A program made the position numbers and the translations under genes. A DNA stretch of 64,000 nt. It comes from Affinundibacterium fentianense (GTDB lineage: Bacteria; Pseudomonadota; Gammaproteobacteria; Burkholderiales; Burkholderiaceae_D). Shown here piece after piece: positions 20,167 through 30,576 of this stretch. The DNA lies in NCBI RefSeq assembly GCF_018139545.1, contig NZ_JAGSPJ010000002.1:372001-436000 (forward strand), written 5' to 3'. Under the pieces are notes generated by a model. It was not told the DNA's origin. It searched no databases and saw only the letters and a program-made list of their open reading frames with translations. How positions within the stretch are numbered: the stretch's first letter is position 1; each line of letters opens with the position of its first letter.

Positions 20167-20790
20167 ATGCGTAAATATTTTATTACTGGTTTGCTGATTC
20201 TGGTGCCCTTAGCGATTACGTTTTGGGTCTTACATGCGATCATCACCACCATGGACCAGTCATTACTGCTATTGCCCCAACAATGGCGCCCTGAAGCTTT
20301 AATCGGATTCAAGATTCCAGGTTTTGGCGCGGTCTTAACAGTGCTGATTATTTTTGTGACTGGCCTGTTGACTAAGAATTTTGTCGGCAAGTATATTGTC
20401 AGTTTATGGGAAAAATTCCTCACGCACATTCCAATCGTGAGTTCCATTTATTCCAGTGTAAAACAAGTTTCAGATACCTTGTTCTCGTCAACTGGTAACG
20501 CATTTAGCAAAGCACTCTTGATTCAATATCCACGCGAGGGTTCGTGGACTATTGCGTTCTTGACTGGAAAGCCAGGCGGTGCGGTTGCCAAACATTTGAA
20601 CGGCGATTTCATCAGTGTCTACGTTCCCACTACACCCAATCCAACTTCTGGATATTTTTTGATTATCCCCAAAAAGGATGCAATTGAATTAGAAATGAGT
20701 GTCGACACGGCGCTCAAATACGTAGTGTCCATGGGTGTTGTCGCACCTGAAATGGCAGAAAATTCGGAGAAAAGCGCATCAACTCCTTAA
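20167..20790 (+). CDS. DUF502 inner-membrane protein
   Basis: 207 residues from the ATG at 20167; a longer frame from a TTG at 20146 adds six residues without family support. Two membrane helices: YFITGLLILVPLAITFWVLHAII, and GFGAVLTVLIIFVTGLL, whose flanking GKYIVSLWEKFLTHIPIVSSIYSSVKQV is diagnostic of DUF502. The soluble part contains VYVPTTPNPTSGYFLIIPK. Function unknown; commonly found directly before aspS. Confidence 0.9.
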   Translation: MRKYFITGLLILVPLAITFWVLHAIITTMDQSLLLLPQQWRPEALIGFKIPGFGAVLTVLIIFVTGLLTKNFVGKYIVSLWEKFLTHIPIVSSIYSSVKQVSDTLFSSTGNAFSKALLIQYPREGSWTIAFLTGKPGGAVAKHLNGDFISVYVPTTPNPTSGYFLIIPKKDAIELEMSVDTALKYVVSMGVVAPEMAENSEKSASTP

Positions 20791-20896
20791 GTGCCATCGA
20801 CTATGCCGAGAATGCGACTGAGCTCGAGCACAAGCAACAAACATCAACGAATTCACATCAAAGCAATTAACTTTTTAAAAAGACAGGTAAGAAATT

Positions 20897-22699
20897 ATGT
20901 CCATGCGTACCAACTACTGCGGCCTTACTACTGAAGCATTACTCGGCCAAACCGTCAGCCTGTGCGGCTGGGTGCATCGCCGTCGTGATCACGGTGGGGT
21001 GATTTTTATTGATTTGCGCGACCGTGAAGGTTTGGTGCAAGTTGTGTGCGATCCTGATCGCGCTGACGTCTTTAAAAATGCAGAAACAGTACGTAATGAA
21101 TTCTGCTTACGTGTAACAGGCATCGTACGCAATCGTCCAGACGGCACGATCAATGCAAATCTGAAATCAGGCAAAGTAGAAGTCTTGTGCCATGAATTAG
21201 AGATCTTGAATGCGTCGGTCACGCCACCATTCCAATTGGACGACGAGAACCTGTCTGAAACCACACGCCTGACACATCGCGTATTAGATTTGCGTCGTCC
21301 GCAAATGCAAAACAATTTGCGCCTGCGTTATAAGGTAGCGATGGAAGTCCGTAAATTCTTAGATGCCAATGGCTTCATCGATATCGAAACACCGATGTTA
21401 ACCAAATCAACACCAGAAGGTGCGCGTGATTACTTGGTTCCTTCTCGCGTGAATGCGGGCAACTTCTTTGCCTTGCCACAGTCGCCACAATTGTTTAAGC
21501 AATTGTTGATGGTCGCGAACTTCGACCGTTACTATCAAATCACTAAATGCTTCCGTGATGAAGATTTGCGTGCTGATCGTCAACCAGAATTCACCCAGAT
21601 CGATTGCGAAACATCGTTCATGTCTGAACAAGAAATTCGCGATATGTTTGAAGGCATGATTCGTGGCGTATTCAAAAATACTTTGGATATCGATTTGCCA
21701 AATCCCTTCCCTGTTATGGACTTCGCTGAAGCGATGGGCTTATATGGTTCCGACAAACCGGACATGCGGGTGAAATTGCGCTTCACCGATTTGACCGACG
21801 TCATGAAAGACGTAGACTTCAAAGTCTTCTCGAATGCTGCCAACATGACTAACGGCCGCGTAGTCGGCATGTTGGTGCCAGGCGGCGGCAGTATGCCACG
21901 TTCTGAAATCGACGCTTACGATCAATTTGTGCGCATCTACGGCGCCAAAGGTTTGGCGTACATCAAAGTCAACGACAAAGCCGCTGGCCGTGATGGCTTG
22001 CAAGCGCCTATCGTCAAGAATTTGCATGATGCAGCATTAGCAGAAATCATCGCTCGTACTGGTGCGAATGATGGCGATTTGATTTTCTTCGGTGCCGACA
22101 AAGCGAAAATCGTGAATGACGCAATTGGTGCATTACGCGTCAAAATCGGTCATAGCGAATTCGGTAAAGCAAACGGTTTATTCGAAGACGTATGGAAGCC
22201 ATTATGGGTCATCGACTTCCCAATGTTCGAACATGATGAAGAAAATGATCGTTGGACAGCGACGCATCATCCATTCACCGCACCAAAAGATGGTCACGAA
22301 GACTTGATGGAAACGGATCCAGGCAAATGTATCGCCAAAGCTTACGACATGGTCTTGAATGGTTGGGAACTCGGTGGTGGATCAGTGCGTATCCACCGCG
22401 CTGATGTACAAAGCAAAGTATTCCGCGCTTTGAAAATCAATGACGACGAAGCACAATTGAAATTTGGCTTCTTGCTCGACGCCTTGCAATACGGTGCGCC
22501 TCCACACGGTGGTTTAGCATTCGGCTTGGATCGTATCGTCACCATGATGACTGGTGCCGAATCAATCCGTGACGTAATTGCCTTCCCGAAAACTCAACGT
22601 GCACAATGTTTGTTGACACAAGCACCGTCAGAAGTCGATGAAAAGCAATTGAAAGAATTGCATATTCGTTTGCGTGCTGCCGAACCAAAAGTGGTTTAA
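20897..22699 (+). CDS. aspS: Aspartyl-tRNA synthetase
   Basis: 600 residues, normal length for bacterial AspRS. An N-terminal OB-fold anticodon-binding domain ([23 protein letters not shown]) is followed by the class II catalytic core with motif 2 [18 protein letters not shown] and motif 3 [10 protein letters not shown]. The bacterial GAD insertion lies between about 285 and 420. Codon use is strongly biased, as in highly expressed genes. Whether it is discriminating or also charges tRNA-Asn cannot be judged here. Ends in a clear terminator. Confidence 0.97.
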   Translation: MSMRTNYCGLTTEALLGQTVSLCGWVHRRRDHGGVIFIDLRDREGLVQVVCDPDRADVFKNAETVRNEFCLRVTGIVRNRPDGTINANLKSGKVEVLCHELEILNASVTPPFQLDDENLSETTRLTHRVLDLRRPQMQNNLRLRYKVAMEVRKFLDANGFIDIETPMLTKSTPEGARDYLVPSRVNAGNFFALPQSPQLFKQLLMVANFDRYYQITKCFRDEDLRADRQPEFTQIDCETSFMSEQEIRDMFEGMIRGVFKNTLDIDLPNPFPVMDFAEAMGLYGSDKPDMRVKLRFTDLTDVMKDVDFKVFSNAANMTNGRVVGMLVPGGGSMPRSEIDAYDQFVRIYGAKGLAYIKVNDKAAGRDGLQAPIVKNLHDAALAEIIARTGANDGDLIFFGADKAKIVNDAIGALRVKIGHSEFGKANGLFEDVWKPLWVIDFPMFEHDEENDRWTATHHPFTAPKDGHEDLMETDPGKCIAKAYDMVLNGWELGGGSVRIHRADVQSKVFRALKINDDEAQLKFGFLLDALQYGAPPHGGLAFGLDRIVTMMTGAESIRDVIAFPKTQRAQCLLTQAPSEVDEKQLKELHIRLRAAEPKVV

Positions 22700-22730
22700 G
22701 CAATTTCAACGAATTGAGTACAAAAATTGA

Positions 22731-22762
22731 AAACGGCAGACAGAGTTCTGCCGTTTTTTTTT
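22731..22762 (+). terminator. Rho-independent terminator of aspS
   Basis: A perfect 10-base-pair stem, 22731-22740 with 22747-22756 (loop CAGAGT), runs into a nine-base T tract. It lies 31 bases after the aspS stop. Confidence 0.9.
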
Positions 22763-22929
22763 GCAGTATTTTTCGATGAGAATGGAAGCCCTGTCGATCG
22801 ATCGTTATCGCATAAAAAACACGTGCCTTTGATTGCATTAGACATGACGCATTTCCCCGGATCCGAGCAGCATTCTTGAATTGTGGCATACTGCTGTCAA
22901 ATCCAATTGGACAAAATTCATCGCAAGCC

Positions 22930-23391
22930 ATGAGCATCAACTACAAAATTCCCGAATCCGTTTTAGTCGTCATCTACACCCCAGAACTTGAAGTTTTATT
23001 GTTGGAGAGAGCCGATAAACCGGGGTTCTGGCAATCCGTCACCGGCTCGAAAGATAGTCTAGATGAGGCACCAGAAATCACGGCGCAACGCGAAGTCATG
23101 GAGGAGACGGGCATCGATACCAGCCAACATCGTTTGAGCGACTGGCAAATTTCGAATGTATATGAAATCTATCCCACCTGGCGCCATCGTTATGCGCCAG
23201 GAGTGACACAAAACAAAGAATATGTTTTTGGTCTTTGTGTTCCACGCGACATCTCGGTTAAACTAGCTCCACGGGAACACTTGCGTTTTCAATGGTTGTC
23301 ATTCGCTGCCGCAGCAGATTTATGTTTTTCCGCTTCAAACGCAGAAGCGATTTTACAACTTCGAGAACGGCACAACGGTCGGCCCGCTTAA
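22930..23391 (+). CDS. nudB: Dihydroneopterin triphosphate diphosphatase
   Basis: 153 residues from the ATG at 22930, matching NudB length. The Nudix box reads GSKDSLDEAPEITAQREVMEETGI, with one extra residue before the first Glu, as is usual in betaproteobacterial NudB. The N-terminus IPESVLVVIYTPELEVLLLERADKPGFWQSVTG is strongly NudB-like. The enzyme removes pyrophosphate from dihydroneopterin triphosphate in folate synthesis. It follows aspS after a terminator and precedes the phosphatase and clsB genes, a common Burkholderiales order. Ribosome binding site weak. Confidence 0.92.
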   Translation: MSINYKIPESVLVVIYTPELEVLLLERADKPGFWQSVTGSKDSLDEAPEITAQREVMEETGIDTSQHRLSDWQISNVYEIYPTWRHRYAPGVTQNKEYVFGLCVPRDISVKLAPREHLRFQWLSFAAAADLCFSASNAEAILQLRERHNGRPA

Positions 23392-23435
23392 TTTAGTTCG
23401 ACATTCAAGAGCTGCGCAATATCGAAGGCAAATGC

Positions 23436-24263
23436 ATGAAGCTACGTATCGCAACTTACAATATCCACAAAGGCGTAAGCGCATTTGGCAGGAAAGCACG
23501 CATACATGAATTAAAAGCAGCAATCAAACTACTGAATGCCGATTTGATTTTTCTACAGGAAGTGCAAGGGCAACATGATTATCACGCCAAGAAGCATTTA
23601 GATTGGCCCGAACAATCTCAACATGAATTTTTAGCTGGCGAATCGCATGCGTTTGCCTATGGAATGAATGCGATTTATGAGCATGGTCATCACGGGAATG
23701 CACTATTAAGTCGTTTGCCCATTCTCCAGGCAAGCAATCATGATGTTTCCGACCACGCCTATGAGCAGCGTGGCATCCTCCATGTGCAAGTGCAACTGGG
23801 CGAAGTCGAAGCACATTGTTTCGTCATCCATCTTGGTCTTTTTGCCGCTAGCAGACGCCGCCAAATTCAAGCCTTGATTCAACAAATCCAGGAACAGGTC
23901 GATCCCAAACATCCATTAATTATTGCGGGTGATTTTAATGATTGGAGTCAACGTCTAAGCCATACTCTGTATAAAGAATTAGGCGTGATTGAAGCCTTCG
24001 ACATCTCCCATCACAATCAAACCGAAATACCCACCCAACGCAGTGCGATCCACATGGTACGTCACTTATTTCAAGCAAGACCGACCCATGCTCGAACATT
24101 TCCAGCAGGCCTTCCATGGCTTAGTTTAGACCGAGTATATTTGCGCGGCTTCCATGTTGAGCAAGCACAAGTTCTAAACGGAAAACCGTGGTCCCAACTA
24201 TCTGATCATGTCCCGATTTGCGTCGATCTTCGATTAAACCATTTACAGATTCATCATGGCTAA
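23436..24263 (+). CDS. Endonuclease/exonuclease/phosphatase family protein
   Basis: 275 residues with the EEP fold motifs: IATYNIHKGV at the N-terminus, IFLQEVQGQ with the metal-binding Glu, HGNALLSRLPI, HCFVIHLGLFAASRRRQIQALI, IIAGDFNDW, and the terminal LSDHVPICVDL with the catalytic Asp-His. It overlaps clsB by 8 bases, so the two are translationally coupled. Relatives next to cardiolipin synthase are thought to act in phospholipid turnover, but the substrate here is an inference; a nuclease role is not excluded. Confidence 0.9.
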   Translation: MKLRIATYNIHKGVSAFGRKARIHELKAAIKLLNADLIFLQEVQGQHDYHAKKHLDWPEQSQHEFLAGESHAFAYGMNAIYEHGHHGNALLSRLPILQASNHDVSDHAYEQRGILHVQVQLGEVEAHCFVIHLGLFAASRRRQIQALIQQIQEQVDPKHPLIIAGDFNDWSQRLSHTLYKELGVIEAFDISHHNQTEIPTQRSAIHMVRHLFQARPTHARTFPAGLPWLSLDRVYLRGFHVEQAQVLNGKPWSQLSDHVPICVDLRLNHLQIHHG

Positions 24264-25419
24264 ACTTGGATTTTGCGATGGTAATCAACTCCAATTGCTG
24301 TTTAGCGGCGAGGAATACTTTACGCATTTATTGACCGCCATCGATCAAGCACAAACCGAAATTTATATCGAAACTTATATCTATTCGAACGATGAGACTG
24401 CCAATAGGATCTCACGCGCTTTGATTAATGCCGCACGACGCGGTGTCAAAGTGCAGCTTATCGTCGATTGGATTGGAACAGGCCGTCAACATGCGCCTCT
24501 ATTGCAAGAGCACTTTCAAGAGAATGGTGTTTTCTGTCGAATCTTTAACCCTTGGTTTAAACGTGGTTTGGCGCGTACCCATCGCAAACTAGCGGTCATC
24601 GATCATCAGATCGGTTTTATTGGGGGAATCAATATCGTCGATGATTGTTTAGCAGACGATGGATCCAACAAGCCGCTTCCTTTCCCGCGTTGGGATTTTG
24701 CAGTACGTTTTACTGGAACTCTGGTTCCTTTCGCCCGAAAAGAAATCTACGCACAATGGATCAAACTGGGAAAACTAGAATTTCTCAAACGCCTACAATT
24801 AGCGGTCAATCTCAGAGCGAAGCCGGTCTTAGACAATCCACAAGATGCATTGGCAGCCTTAGTGATACGCGATAATCTGAGAAATCGCAATACCATCCAA
24901 AAAGCGTATCTCAAAGCGCTAGGCTCAGCGAGGAGAACTGCAACTTTAGCAAATCCTTATTTTGCGCCCGGACGTAAATTTCGGAATGCATTGATCAATG
25001 CAGCGCAACGTGGCGTTGATGTCCAACTCCTCCTCGGCGTTGGTGAATTCGATTGGCAAGATGCAGTCGCACAATCTTACTACCCGCGACTATTGGCGAG
25101 TGGCGTTAAAATTTATGAATATCACAAAACGAAATTACATGCGAAGGTGGCAGTAATTGACGATGAGTGGGCAACAGTGGGCTCCAGTAATTTCGATGGC
25201 CTTAGCCTATTTTTAAATCATGAAGCAAATTTGATTGTGCTCGACCAAGATTTTTCACGGACTTTAAATCAGCATCTGCAGATGGGTCTACGAGATGCAA
25301 TCCAAATTGATCCGCAATGCGTTGTTCGTCAATCATGGCTGAGGCGCTCCAAGCATCGCATTGCATTTTGGTTTTATCGCTTGCTGATGCGCTTGGCGAC
25401 ACTGGGACAATATCGCTAA
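24256..25419 (+). CDS. clsB: Cardiolipin synthase B (phospholipase D family)
   Basis: 387 residues with two HKD motifs, HRKLAVID followed by GFIGGINI, and HAKVAVID followed by GSSNFD, each with the HxKx4D pattern. No N-terminal membrane helices, unlike ClsA, which fits the ClsB type. It would join phospholipids at the inner membrane to make cardiolipin. Overlaps the preceding EEP gene by 8 bases, and hslR begins 19 bases later. Confidence 0.9.
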   Translation: MAKLGFCDGNQLQLLFSGEEYFTHLLTAIDQAQTEIYIETYIYSNDETANRISRALINAARRGVKVQLIVDWIGTGRQHAPLLQEHFQENGVFCRIFNPWFKRGLARTHRKLAVIDHQIGFIGGINIVDDCLADDGSNKPLPFPRWDFAVRFTGTLVPFARKEIYAQWIKLGKLEFLKRLQLAVNLRAKPVLDNPQDALAALVIRDNLRNRNTIQKAYLKALGSARRTATLANPYFAPGRKFRNALINAAQRGVDVQLLLGVGEFDWQDAVAQSYYPRLLASGVKIYEYHKTKLHAKVAVIDDEWATVGSSNFDGLSLFLNHEANLIVLDQDFSRTLNQHLQMGLRDAIQIDPQCVVRQSWLRRSKHRIAFWFYRLLMRLATLGQYR

Positions 25420-25438
25420 TAAGGATAGGAACTACGAA

Positions 25439-25819
25439 ATGGAATCAACCCGTATTGATAAGTGGCTTTGGGCAGCGCGTTTCTTCAAGACGCGCAGTCT
25501 GGCAAGTCATGCCATTGAGCTCGGCCGAGTTTTGTTAAACAATCAAAGAACCAAACCGGCGCAAAAGCTTAGCGTTGGTGATCTTGTTGAAATTCACCAA
25601 GCGGAACTCGTATGGCAGGTTCATGTCGTCCGTATTTTAGAGGTACGCGGTTCGGCGAGTATTGCACAAACCCTCTACGTGGAAACAGCCGAGAGCGCTG
25701 AAAAGCGCAGACTCTACACAGAAAATCGTCGTTACCAATCCGAACCCGCGGCACAGTTACCCCATCGCCCAACCAAACGACAACGTCGGCAATTAAACCA
25801 ACTCGAATTTGACCATTAA
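25439..25819 (+). CDS. hslR: Heat-shock protein 15, S4-domain RNA-binding protein
   Basis: 126 residues. The N-terminal S4 domain is clear: TRIDKWLWAARFFKTRSLASHAIELGRVLLNNQRTKPAQKLSVGD. The C-terminus is strongly basic (RPTKRQRRQL). Hsp15 binds stalled 50S subunits carrying a peptidyl-tRNA and helps recycle them. Preceded by AAGGATAGGA. Placed 19 bases after clsB and probably in the same transcript. Confidence 0.93.
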   Translation: MESTRIDKWLWAARFFKTRSLASHAIELGRVLLNNQRTKPAQKLSVGDLVEIHQAELVWQVHVVRILEVRGSASIAQTLYVETAESAEKRRLYTENRRYQSEPAAQLPHRPTKRQRRQLNQLEFDH

Positions 25820-26045
25820 GCCCGCGCTTTTTATGTGTGCGATTGAATTTCAATACCATGGCAGCATCAATCATTGAATATTTGCAAATCATTTCTTATT
25901 AAATATAAATAACTAATGCAATTTAACAACTTTCGTCTAACTTAAGGCCTCACGTCAAAGAATTTAGGCGTATATTATTCTTCTGCAACTTTTTTCTTAC
26001 ATACCAACACTTGAAGTATTGAAATAATCCTCGAAGGAGATTCAA

Positions 26046-27758
26046 ATGCAAGCGTTTTATGATTTAAGAATCGCCACAAAATTGATCGTCGGTTTTCTCG
26101 CAGTCCTACTACTAACCTGCTTTCTGGGTATTTTTTCCATCATTCAACTCGGCAAAGTGAATCACGCTGCAGATGAAATCGGAAATGATTGGATGCCGAG
26201 CTCAATTAATGGTATGGGAATGAAAGAAAGTGTGTCGCGCATGCGATCACAGGAGGCGCAATTGGCGACAGCGGATTCTCCTGCCGATGTCAAAAAGTAC
26301 CATGACCGTACCAAAGAAGCAGCAGACGCGTTCAGAAAATATCACACCACTTCATTAAAATTTGCCGATTCTCAATCAGAAAAAAAGTCACTTGACGATT
26401 TGTTGGTCGCCTTCAACGAATACAGTGCAATCTCGGAAAAAATTGCCAGTTTCGCCAACGAGGGCAATGTAGCCGGAGCACTCGCAGTGTTACGCAAAGA
26501 GTCTTCAGACAGCAACAAAAAAATGCGTGAGTTATTAGATAAAATCGTCGACGCACACATTCAAGGAGGTCAAGAAGCATTCGCGGAGAGCAGTGTGCAG
26601 TTTTCACACGCTCGCACGATGATCATCGGCGCCATGATTGTTAGTATCGCGATAGGCTTAATGATGGCGATATGGCTTGCAAAAATCGTTTCATCCCCAC
26701 TCAAACAAGCCGTCGACCTCGCGCAATCAATCGCATCGGGAGACCTCACCCAAAAAGTTGATGCAGAGAGCACCTGTGAAACCGGTCAATTGATTCGCGC
26801 ACTCGGGGAAATGAATGCTAGTTTATTAACCGTCGTTAGCGAAGTGAGAGCGGGCACCGACCAAATAAATAATGCCGCAATTGAGATCGCCAACGGCAAC
26901 CTAGATCTCTCTTCGCGTACGGAAGAACAAGCGAGCTCGCTGGAGGAAACTGCATCTTCAATGGAGGAAATCACCTCAACGGTCAAGCACAATAGTGATA
27001 ATGCACGACAGGCAAATATTTTGTCTCAAACTGCAACTTCCATTGCTGAAAAAGGCGGCAGTGTGGTGTCAGAGGTGGTGACGACGATGACTTCCATCAA
27101 TGAATCATCTAAGAAAATTGTCGATATTATTAGCGTGATTGATGGCATCGCCTTTCAAACTAATATCTTGGCACTGAACGCTGCGGTGGAAGCAGCGCGT
27201 GCAGGTGAACAAGGTCGTGGCTTTGCCGTGGTGGCATCAGAAGTTCGCAGTCTCGCGCAACGCTCAGCGAGCGCAGCGAAAGAGATCAAAGAACTCATTA
27301 ACGATTCAGTCGAAAAAGTTGGTCAAGGAACACGACTGGTCGATGCTGCAGGTAGTACCATGCAAGAGGTCGTTGATAGCGTAAAGCGGGTAAGTGACAT
27401 CATTAGCGAAATCACCGCCGCTGGCCAAGAACAAACCAGCGGTATTGAACAAATCAATCAAGCAATCATGCAAATGGATAGCGTGACCCAACAAAACGCG
27501 GCATTGGTTGAAGAGGCCGCTGCCGCTGCGGCTACCTTGCAAGAGCAATCCGCTAATTTAGTACAAGTTGTGAGTGTCTTTAAACTAGATCAGACCCACA
27601 GGCATCAAGGAATCAAATCAAGCACAGTGAACAGAAAAGCCAGCCCAGCTCCTGCACAAGTCTCTCGGGCTCCCGCTGCACGTATAAAAGCAGCACCGAC
27701 CAAACCCGCATCAGTTGCATCCCAATCGACTCGAGAAGATTCATGGGAAGAGTTTTAA
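26046..27758 (+). CDS. Methyl-accepting chemotaxis protein with CheR/CheB tether
   Basis: 570 residues. First membrane helix about 11-33, then a periplasmic four-helix-bundle sensor, second helix about 188-211, HAMP about 212-264, and the signalling hairpin with methylation helices (SSRTEEQASSLEETASSMEEI) and tip ALNAAVEAARAGEQGRGFAVVASEVRSLAQRSA. After a Pro/Ala-rich linker the chain ends in DSWEEF, which fits the C-terminal pentapeptide (xWxxF) that docks CheR and CheB. AAGGAG stands before the ATG. No che genes are nearby. Ligand unknown. Confidence 0.94.
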   Translation: MQAFYDLRIATKLIVGFLAVLLLTCFLGIFSIIQLGKVNHAADEIGNDWMPSSINGMGMKESVSRMRSQEAQLATADSPADVKKYHDRTKEAADAFRKYHTTSLKFADSQSEKKSLDDLLVAFNEYSAISEKIASFANEGNVAGALAVLRKESSDSNKKMRELLDKIVDAHIQGGQEAFAESSVQFSHARTMIIGAMIVSIAIGLMMAIWLAKIVSSPLKQAVDLAQSIASGDLTQKVDAESTCETGQLIRALGEMNASLLTVVSEVRAGTDQINNAAIEIANGNLDLSSRTEEQASSLEETASSMEEITSTVKHNSDNARQANILSQTATSIAEKGGSVVSEVVTTMTSINESSKKIVDIISVIDGIAFQTNILALNAAVEAARAGEQGRGFAVVASEVRSLAQRSASAAKEIKELINDSVEKVGQGTRLVDAAGSTMQEVVDSVKRVSDIISEITAAGQEQTSGIEQINQAIMQMDSVTQQNAALVEEAAAAAATLQEQSANLVQVVSVFKLDQTHRHQGIKSSTVNRKASPAPAQVSRAPAARIKAAPTKPASVASQSTREDSWEEF

Positions 27759-28072
27759 TAAACTTACACTATCCTTTTTCCTTCATTGCCTAAGTATTCA
27801 ATCAAATAACTATATGGCCATGTCCACCTCGAGTCGGCATGGCCATTTTCTAACAGGATTACAAAGCTCAAAATTGGGCTGTTGCGAACTCACACAGTAT
27901 TGTAGGTATTCCATTCTAATGACTTTTTTCTGATTGACTTTTAAAGTCGCATGTTGAATAGTACGGTCGTTCGATTATTTTCTTTGGTGCAGGATTAAAG
28001 CTAAGTCCAACTGCGACCAAAGGGGTTTTTATCAAAACGATTTCAGCAACATTCGGAACCTCATTTGACTCT
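27759..28072. other. Intergenic region between the MCP and the TetR gene
   Basis: Contains the terminator hairpin at 27814-27846. The remainder is AT-rich, with no supportable gene and no clear operator palindrome for the TetR protein. Confidence 0.5.
27814..27850 (+). terminator. Probable terminator of the MCP gene
   Basis: Perfect 9-base-pair stem, ATGGCCATG at 27814-27822 with CATGGCCAT at 27838-27846, with a 15-base loop followed by TTTTC. The loop is long and the T tract short, so termination is probable rather than certain. Confidence 0.55.
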
Positions 28073-28696
28073 ATGAATATCACATCGAAGTTTATGCGCA
28101 AGGGGGAATTAACTCGCGCCGCGATATTGGAGACGGCATTGCAGTCCGCGAGTCGGCACGGGCTTGAAGGATTGACTATCGGTTTGCTGGCTGAACAAAT
28201 GAATATGAGTAAATCCGGCGTATTTGCTCATTTCGGCTCGCGCGAAGATCTGCAAATTGCCGTTTTGAAGCTCTATCATCATCTATTTGAGCAAGAAGTG
28301 TTTTACCCGAGCATGAAGGAAGATCGCGGCTTGCCGCGCTTACGCTCCATGTTTTCTCTGTGGGTCAAACGCGTGACCCAAGAAATTGCATCAGGTTGTA
28401 TTTATATTAGCGGCGCGACCGAATACGATGATCGCCACGGACCAATTCGAGATGAACTCGTTGGGATGGTCAATGCGTGGCAAGGTGCATTATTGCGAGC
28501 GACGATCCAGGCACAAGAATTCCAACATCTCGAGGCGAATGTCGATCCTGCGCAAATTGTCTATGAAATGTATGGATTGATTTTAGCGCTACATCATGAT
28601 GCCCGTTTCCTCAAAAAGTCAGGAAGCGTGAATCGCGCAGAAACAGGTTTCGAAAGAATGATCCAATCATATGCACCATATAAAACAGCAGCGTGA
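28073..28696 (+). CDS. TetR/AcrR-family regulator of the fatty-acid cluster
   Basis: 207 residues. The N-terminal helix-turn-helix is typical: TRAAILETALQSASRHGLEGLTIGLLAEQMNMSKSGVFAHFGSREDLQ. The C-terminal ligand domain (GCIYISGATEYDDRHGPIRDEL) resembles TetR proteins that accompany acyl-CoA dehydrogenase genes. It lies 78 bases before the dehydrogenase, on the same strand, and most likely represses the cluster until a fatty acyl-CoA binds. The ATG at 28094 is an alternative start; neither has a strong ribosome binding site. Confidence 0.88.
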   Translation: MNITSKFMRKGELTRAAILETALQSASRHGLEGLTIGLLAEQMNMSKSGVFAHFGSREDLQIAVLKLYHHLFEQEVFYPSMKEDRGLPRLRSMFSLWVKRVTQEIASGCIYISGATEYDDRHGPIRDELVGMVNAWQGALLRATIQAQEFQHLEANVDPAQIVYEMYGLILALHHDARFLKKSGSVNRAETGFERMIQSYAPYKTAA

Positions 28697-28774
28697 ATAC
28701 CGCGCAAGTAGCAATCAATAACGGCAAGTTTAATTTTTTAATTTTAGAACTTATTTAGTCCAGAGGAGAAAATC

Positions 28775-30565
28775 ATGGGTCAATACATCGCTCCATTACG
28801 TGATATGCAATTCGTTTTACATGAATTGTTGGGAGTAGAAGCAGAGTTAAAAGCACTGCCAAAATACGAAGAAATTGATGCCGACATCATCAATCAAGTG
28901 ATGGAAGAAGCGGGCAAATTTTGCTCAGAAGTGATTTTTCCCTTGAATCATTCTGGCGACCGAGAAGGCTGCCATCATGATAAAGCGACGCACTCTGTAA
29001 CGACACCAAAAGGCTTTAAAGAAGCTTACAAACAATACGTTGAAGCTGGCTGGCCTGCCCTCTCATGCGATCCAGAATATGGCGGTCAAGGTTTGCCATT
29101 AGTCATGAACAATTCATTGTATGAAATGATGAATTCTGCGAATCAGGCGTGGACTATGTACCCAGGTTTGTCTCACGGTGCTTACGAATGTTTGCACGAG
29201 CACGGCACACCAGAACAAAAAGCACAGTTCTTGCCAAAATTGACCTCAGGCGAATGGACAGGCACGATGTGCTTGACCGAGCCACACTGCGGTACCGATC
29301 TCGGCATGTTGCGTTCTAAAGCAGAACCACAAGGCGACGGCACTTACAAAATCACCGGCGCGAAAATCTTTATCTCTGCCGGTGAACATGATTGCGCAGA
29401 AAATATTATTCACTTGGTATTAGCGCGTTTGCCAGACGCACCAGAAGGCTCCAAAGGTATTTCTTTGTTCCTAGTACCAAAATTCTTGGTGAATGCAGAC
29501 GGCAGCTTAGGTGCACGGAATCCTATCTTCTGCGGCGCAATCGAAGAAAAAATGGGTATTCACGGCAACTCCACTTGCCAAATGAATTTGGATGGTGCGG
29601 TCGGTACTTTGATCGGTCAACCACACAAAGGTTTGAACGCGATGTTCGTGTTCATGAACGCAGCGCGTTTGGGCGTAGGGATGCAAGGTTTGGGCTTGAC
29701 CGAAGTTGCTTACCAAAATGCTTTAATTTACGCCAAAGATCGTATTCAAATGCGTAGTTTGTCGGGCCCTAAAGCACCAGACAAACCAGCCGATCCAATT
29801 ATCGTTCACGCTGACGTGCGTCGTATGTTGTTGACGGCGAAAGCATGGGCCGAAGGTGGTCGTGCATTGTGCTCACACGCAGCAATTTTGCTGGATAAAG
29901 AATTGAATCATCCAGATGAAGACGTGCGTAAAGAATGTGCCGATGAAGTCGCTTTGTTGACACCGATCATCAAAGCCTTCATCACGGACAATGCATGGAC
30001 AGCGACATCTGAATGCTTACAAGTCTACGGCGGTCACGGTTACATCGCTGAATGGGGCATGGAACAATATGTACGAGATGCACGTATTAATTTGATCTAT
30101 GAAGGTACCAACACTGTTCAATCTTTGGATTTGTTAGGTCGTAAAATTTTGCAAGACAATGGCGCAAAACTGCGTAAGTTTGGTGCAAAAGTACAAGCAT
30201 TCGTGGAAGAAAATGGCACGGATGAAGCGATGTCTGAATTCGTCACACCACTGGCTGACTTGGGCGACAAATTGACCAAGTTGACGATGGAAATCGGCAT
30301 GAAGGCTTTCCAAAATCCTGACGAAGTTGGCGCAGCTGCGGTTCCTTACCTGCGCGTTGCAGGTCATTTGGTCTACAGCTACTTCTTCGCACAAATGGCG
30401 AAGATCGCTTTAGCGAAACAAGATTCTGGCGATACCTTCTACAAAGCCAAATTAGCGACGATTCGTTTCTACTTCGCGCGTTTGTATCCAGAGACAGCGA
30501 TGTTGATCCGTCAAGCACGTTCTGGTTCTGCGAATTTGTTGTCCCTAGAAGCAGAATTATTCTAA
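28775..30565 (+). CDS. Acyl-CoA dehydrogenase (FadE-type, long C-terminal form)
   Basis: 596 residues, the long type with an extra C-terminal domain also used in DmdC-like enzymes. Family blocks: GWPALSCDPEYGGQGLP, MCLTEPHCGTDLGMLRSKA, and ITGAKIFISAGEHD for FAD binding. The catalytic Glu is E443 in NLIYEGTNTVQSLDLLGRKIL. It makes the first oxidation in beta-oxidation, acyl-CoA to trans-2-enoyl-CoA, passing electrons to ETF. Preceded by AGAGGAG. Strong codon bias suggests high expression. First enzyme of the operon with the fused hydratase/dehydrogenase and thiolase. Preference for chain length cannot be read. Confidence 0.93.
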   Translation: MGQYIAPLRDMQFVLHELLGVEAELKALPKYEEIDADIINQVMEEAGKFCSEVIFPLNHSGDREGCHHDKATHSVTTPKGFKEAYKQYVEAGWPALSCDPEYGGQGLPLVMNNSLYEMMNSANQAWTMYPGLSHGAYECLHEHGTPEQKAQFLPKLTSGEWTGTMCLTEPHCGTDLGMLRSKAEPQGDGTYKITGAKIFISAGEHDCAENIIHLVLARLPDAPEGSKGISLFLVPKFLVNADGSLGARNPIFCGAIEEKMGIHGNSTCQMNLDGAVGTLIGQPHKGLNAMFVFMNAARLGVGMQGLGLTEVAYQNALIYAKDRIQMRSLSGPKAPDKPADPIIVHADVRRMLLTAKAWAEGGRALCSHAAILLDKELNHPDEDVRKECADEVALLTPIIKAFITDNAWTATSECLQVYGGHGYIAEWGMEQYVRDARINLIYEGTNTVQSLDLLGRKILQDNGAKLRKFGAKVQAFVEENGTDEAMSEFVTPLADLGDKLTKLTMEIGMKAFQNPDEVGAAAVPYLRVAGHLVYSYFFAQMAKIALAKQDSGDTFYKAKLATIRFYFARLYPETAMLIRQARSGSANLLSLEAELF

Positions 30566-30576
30566 TTATTGTTAAG

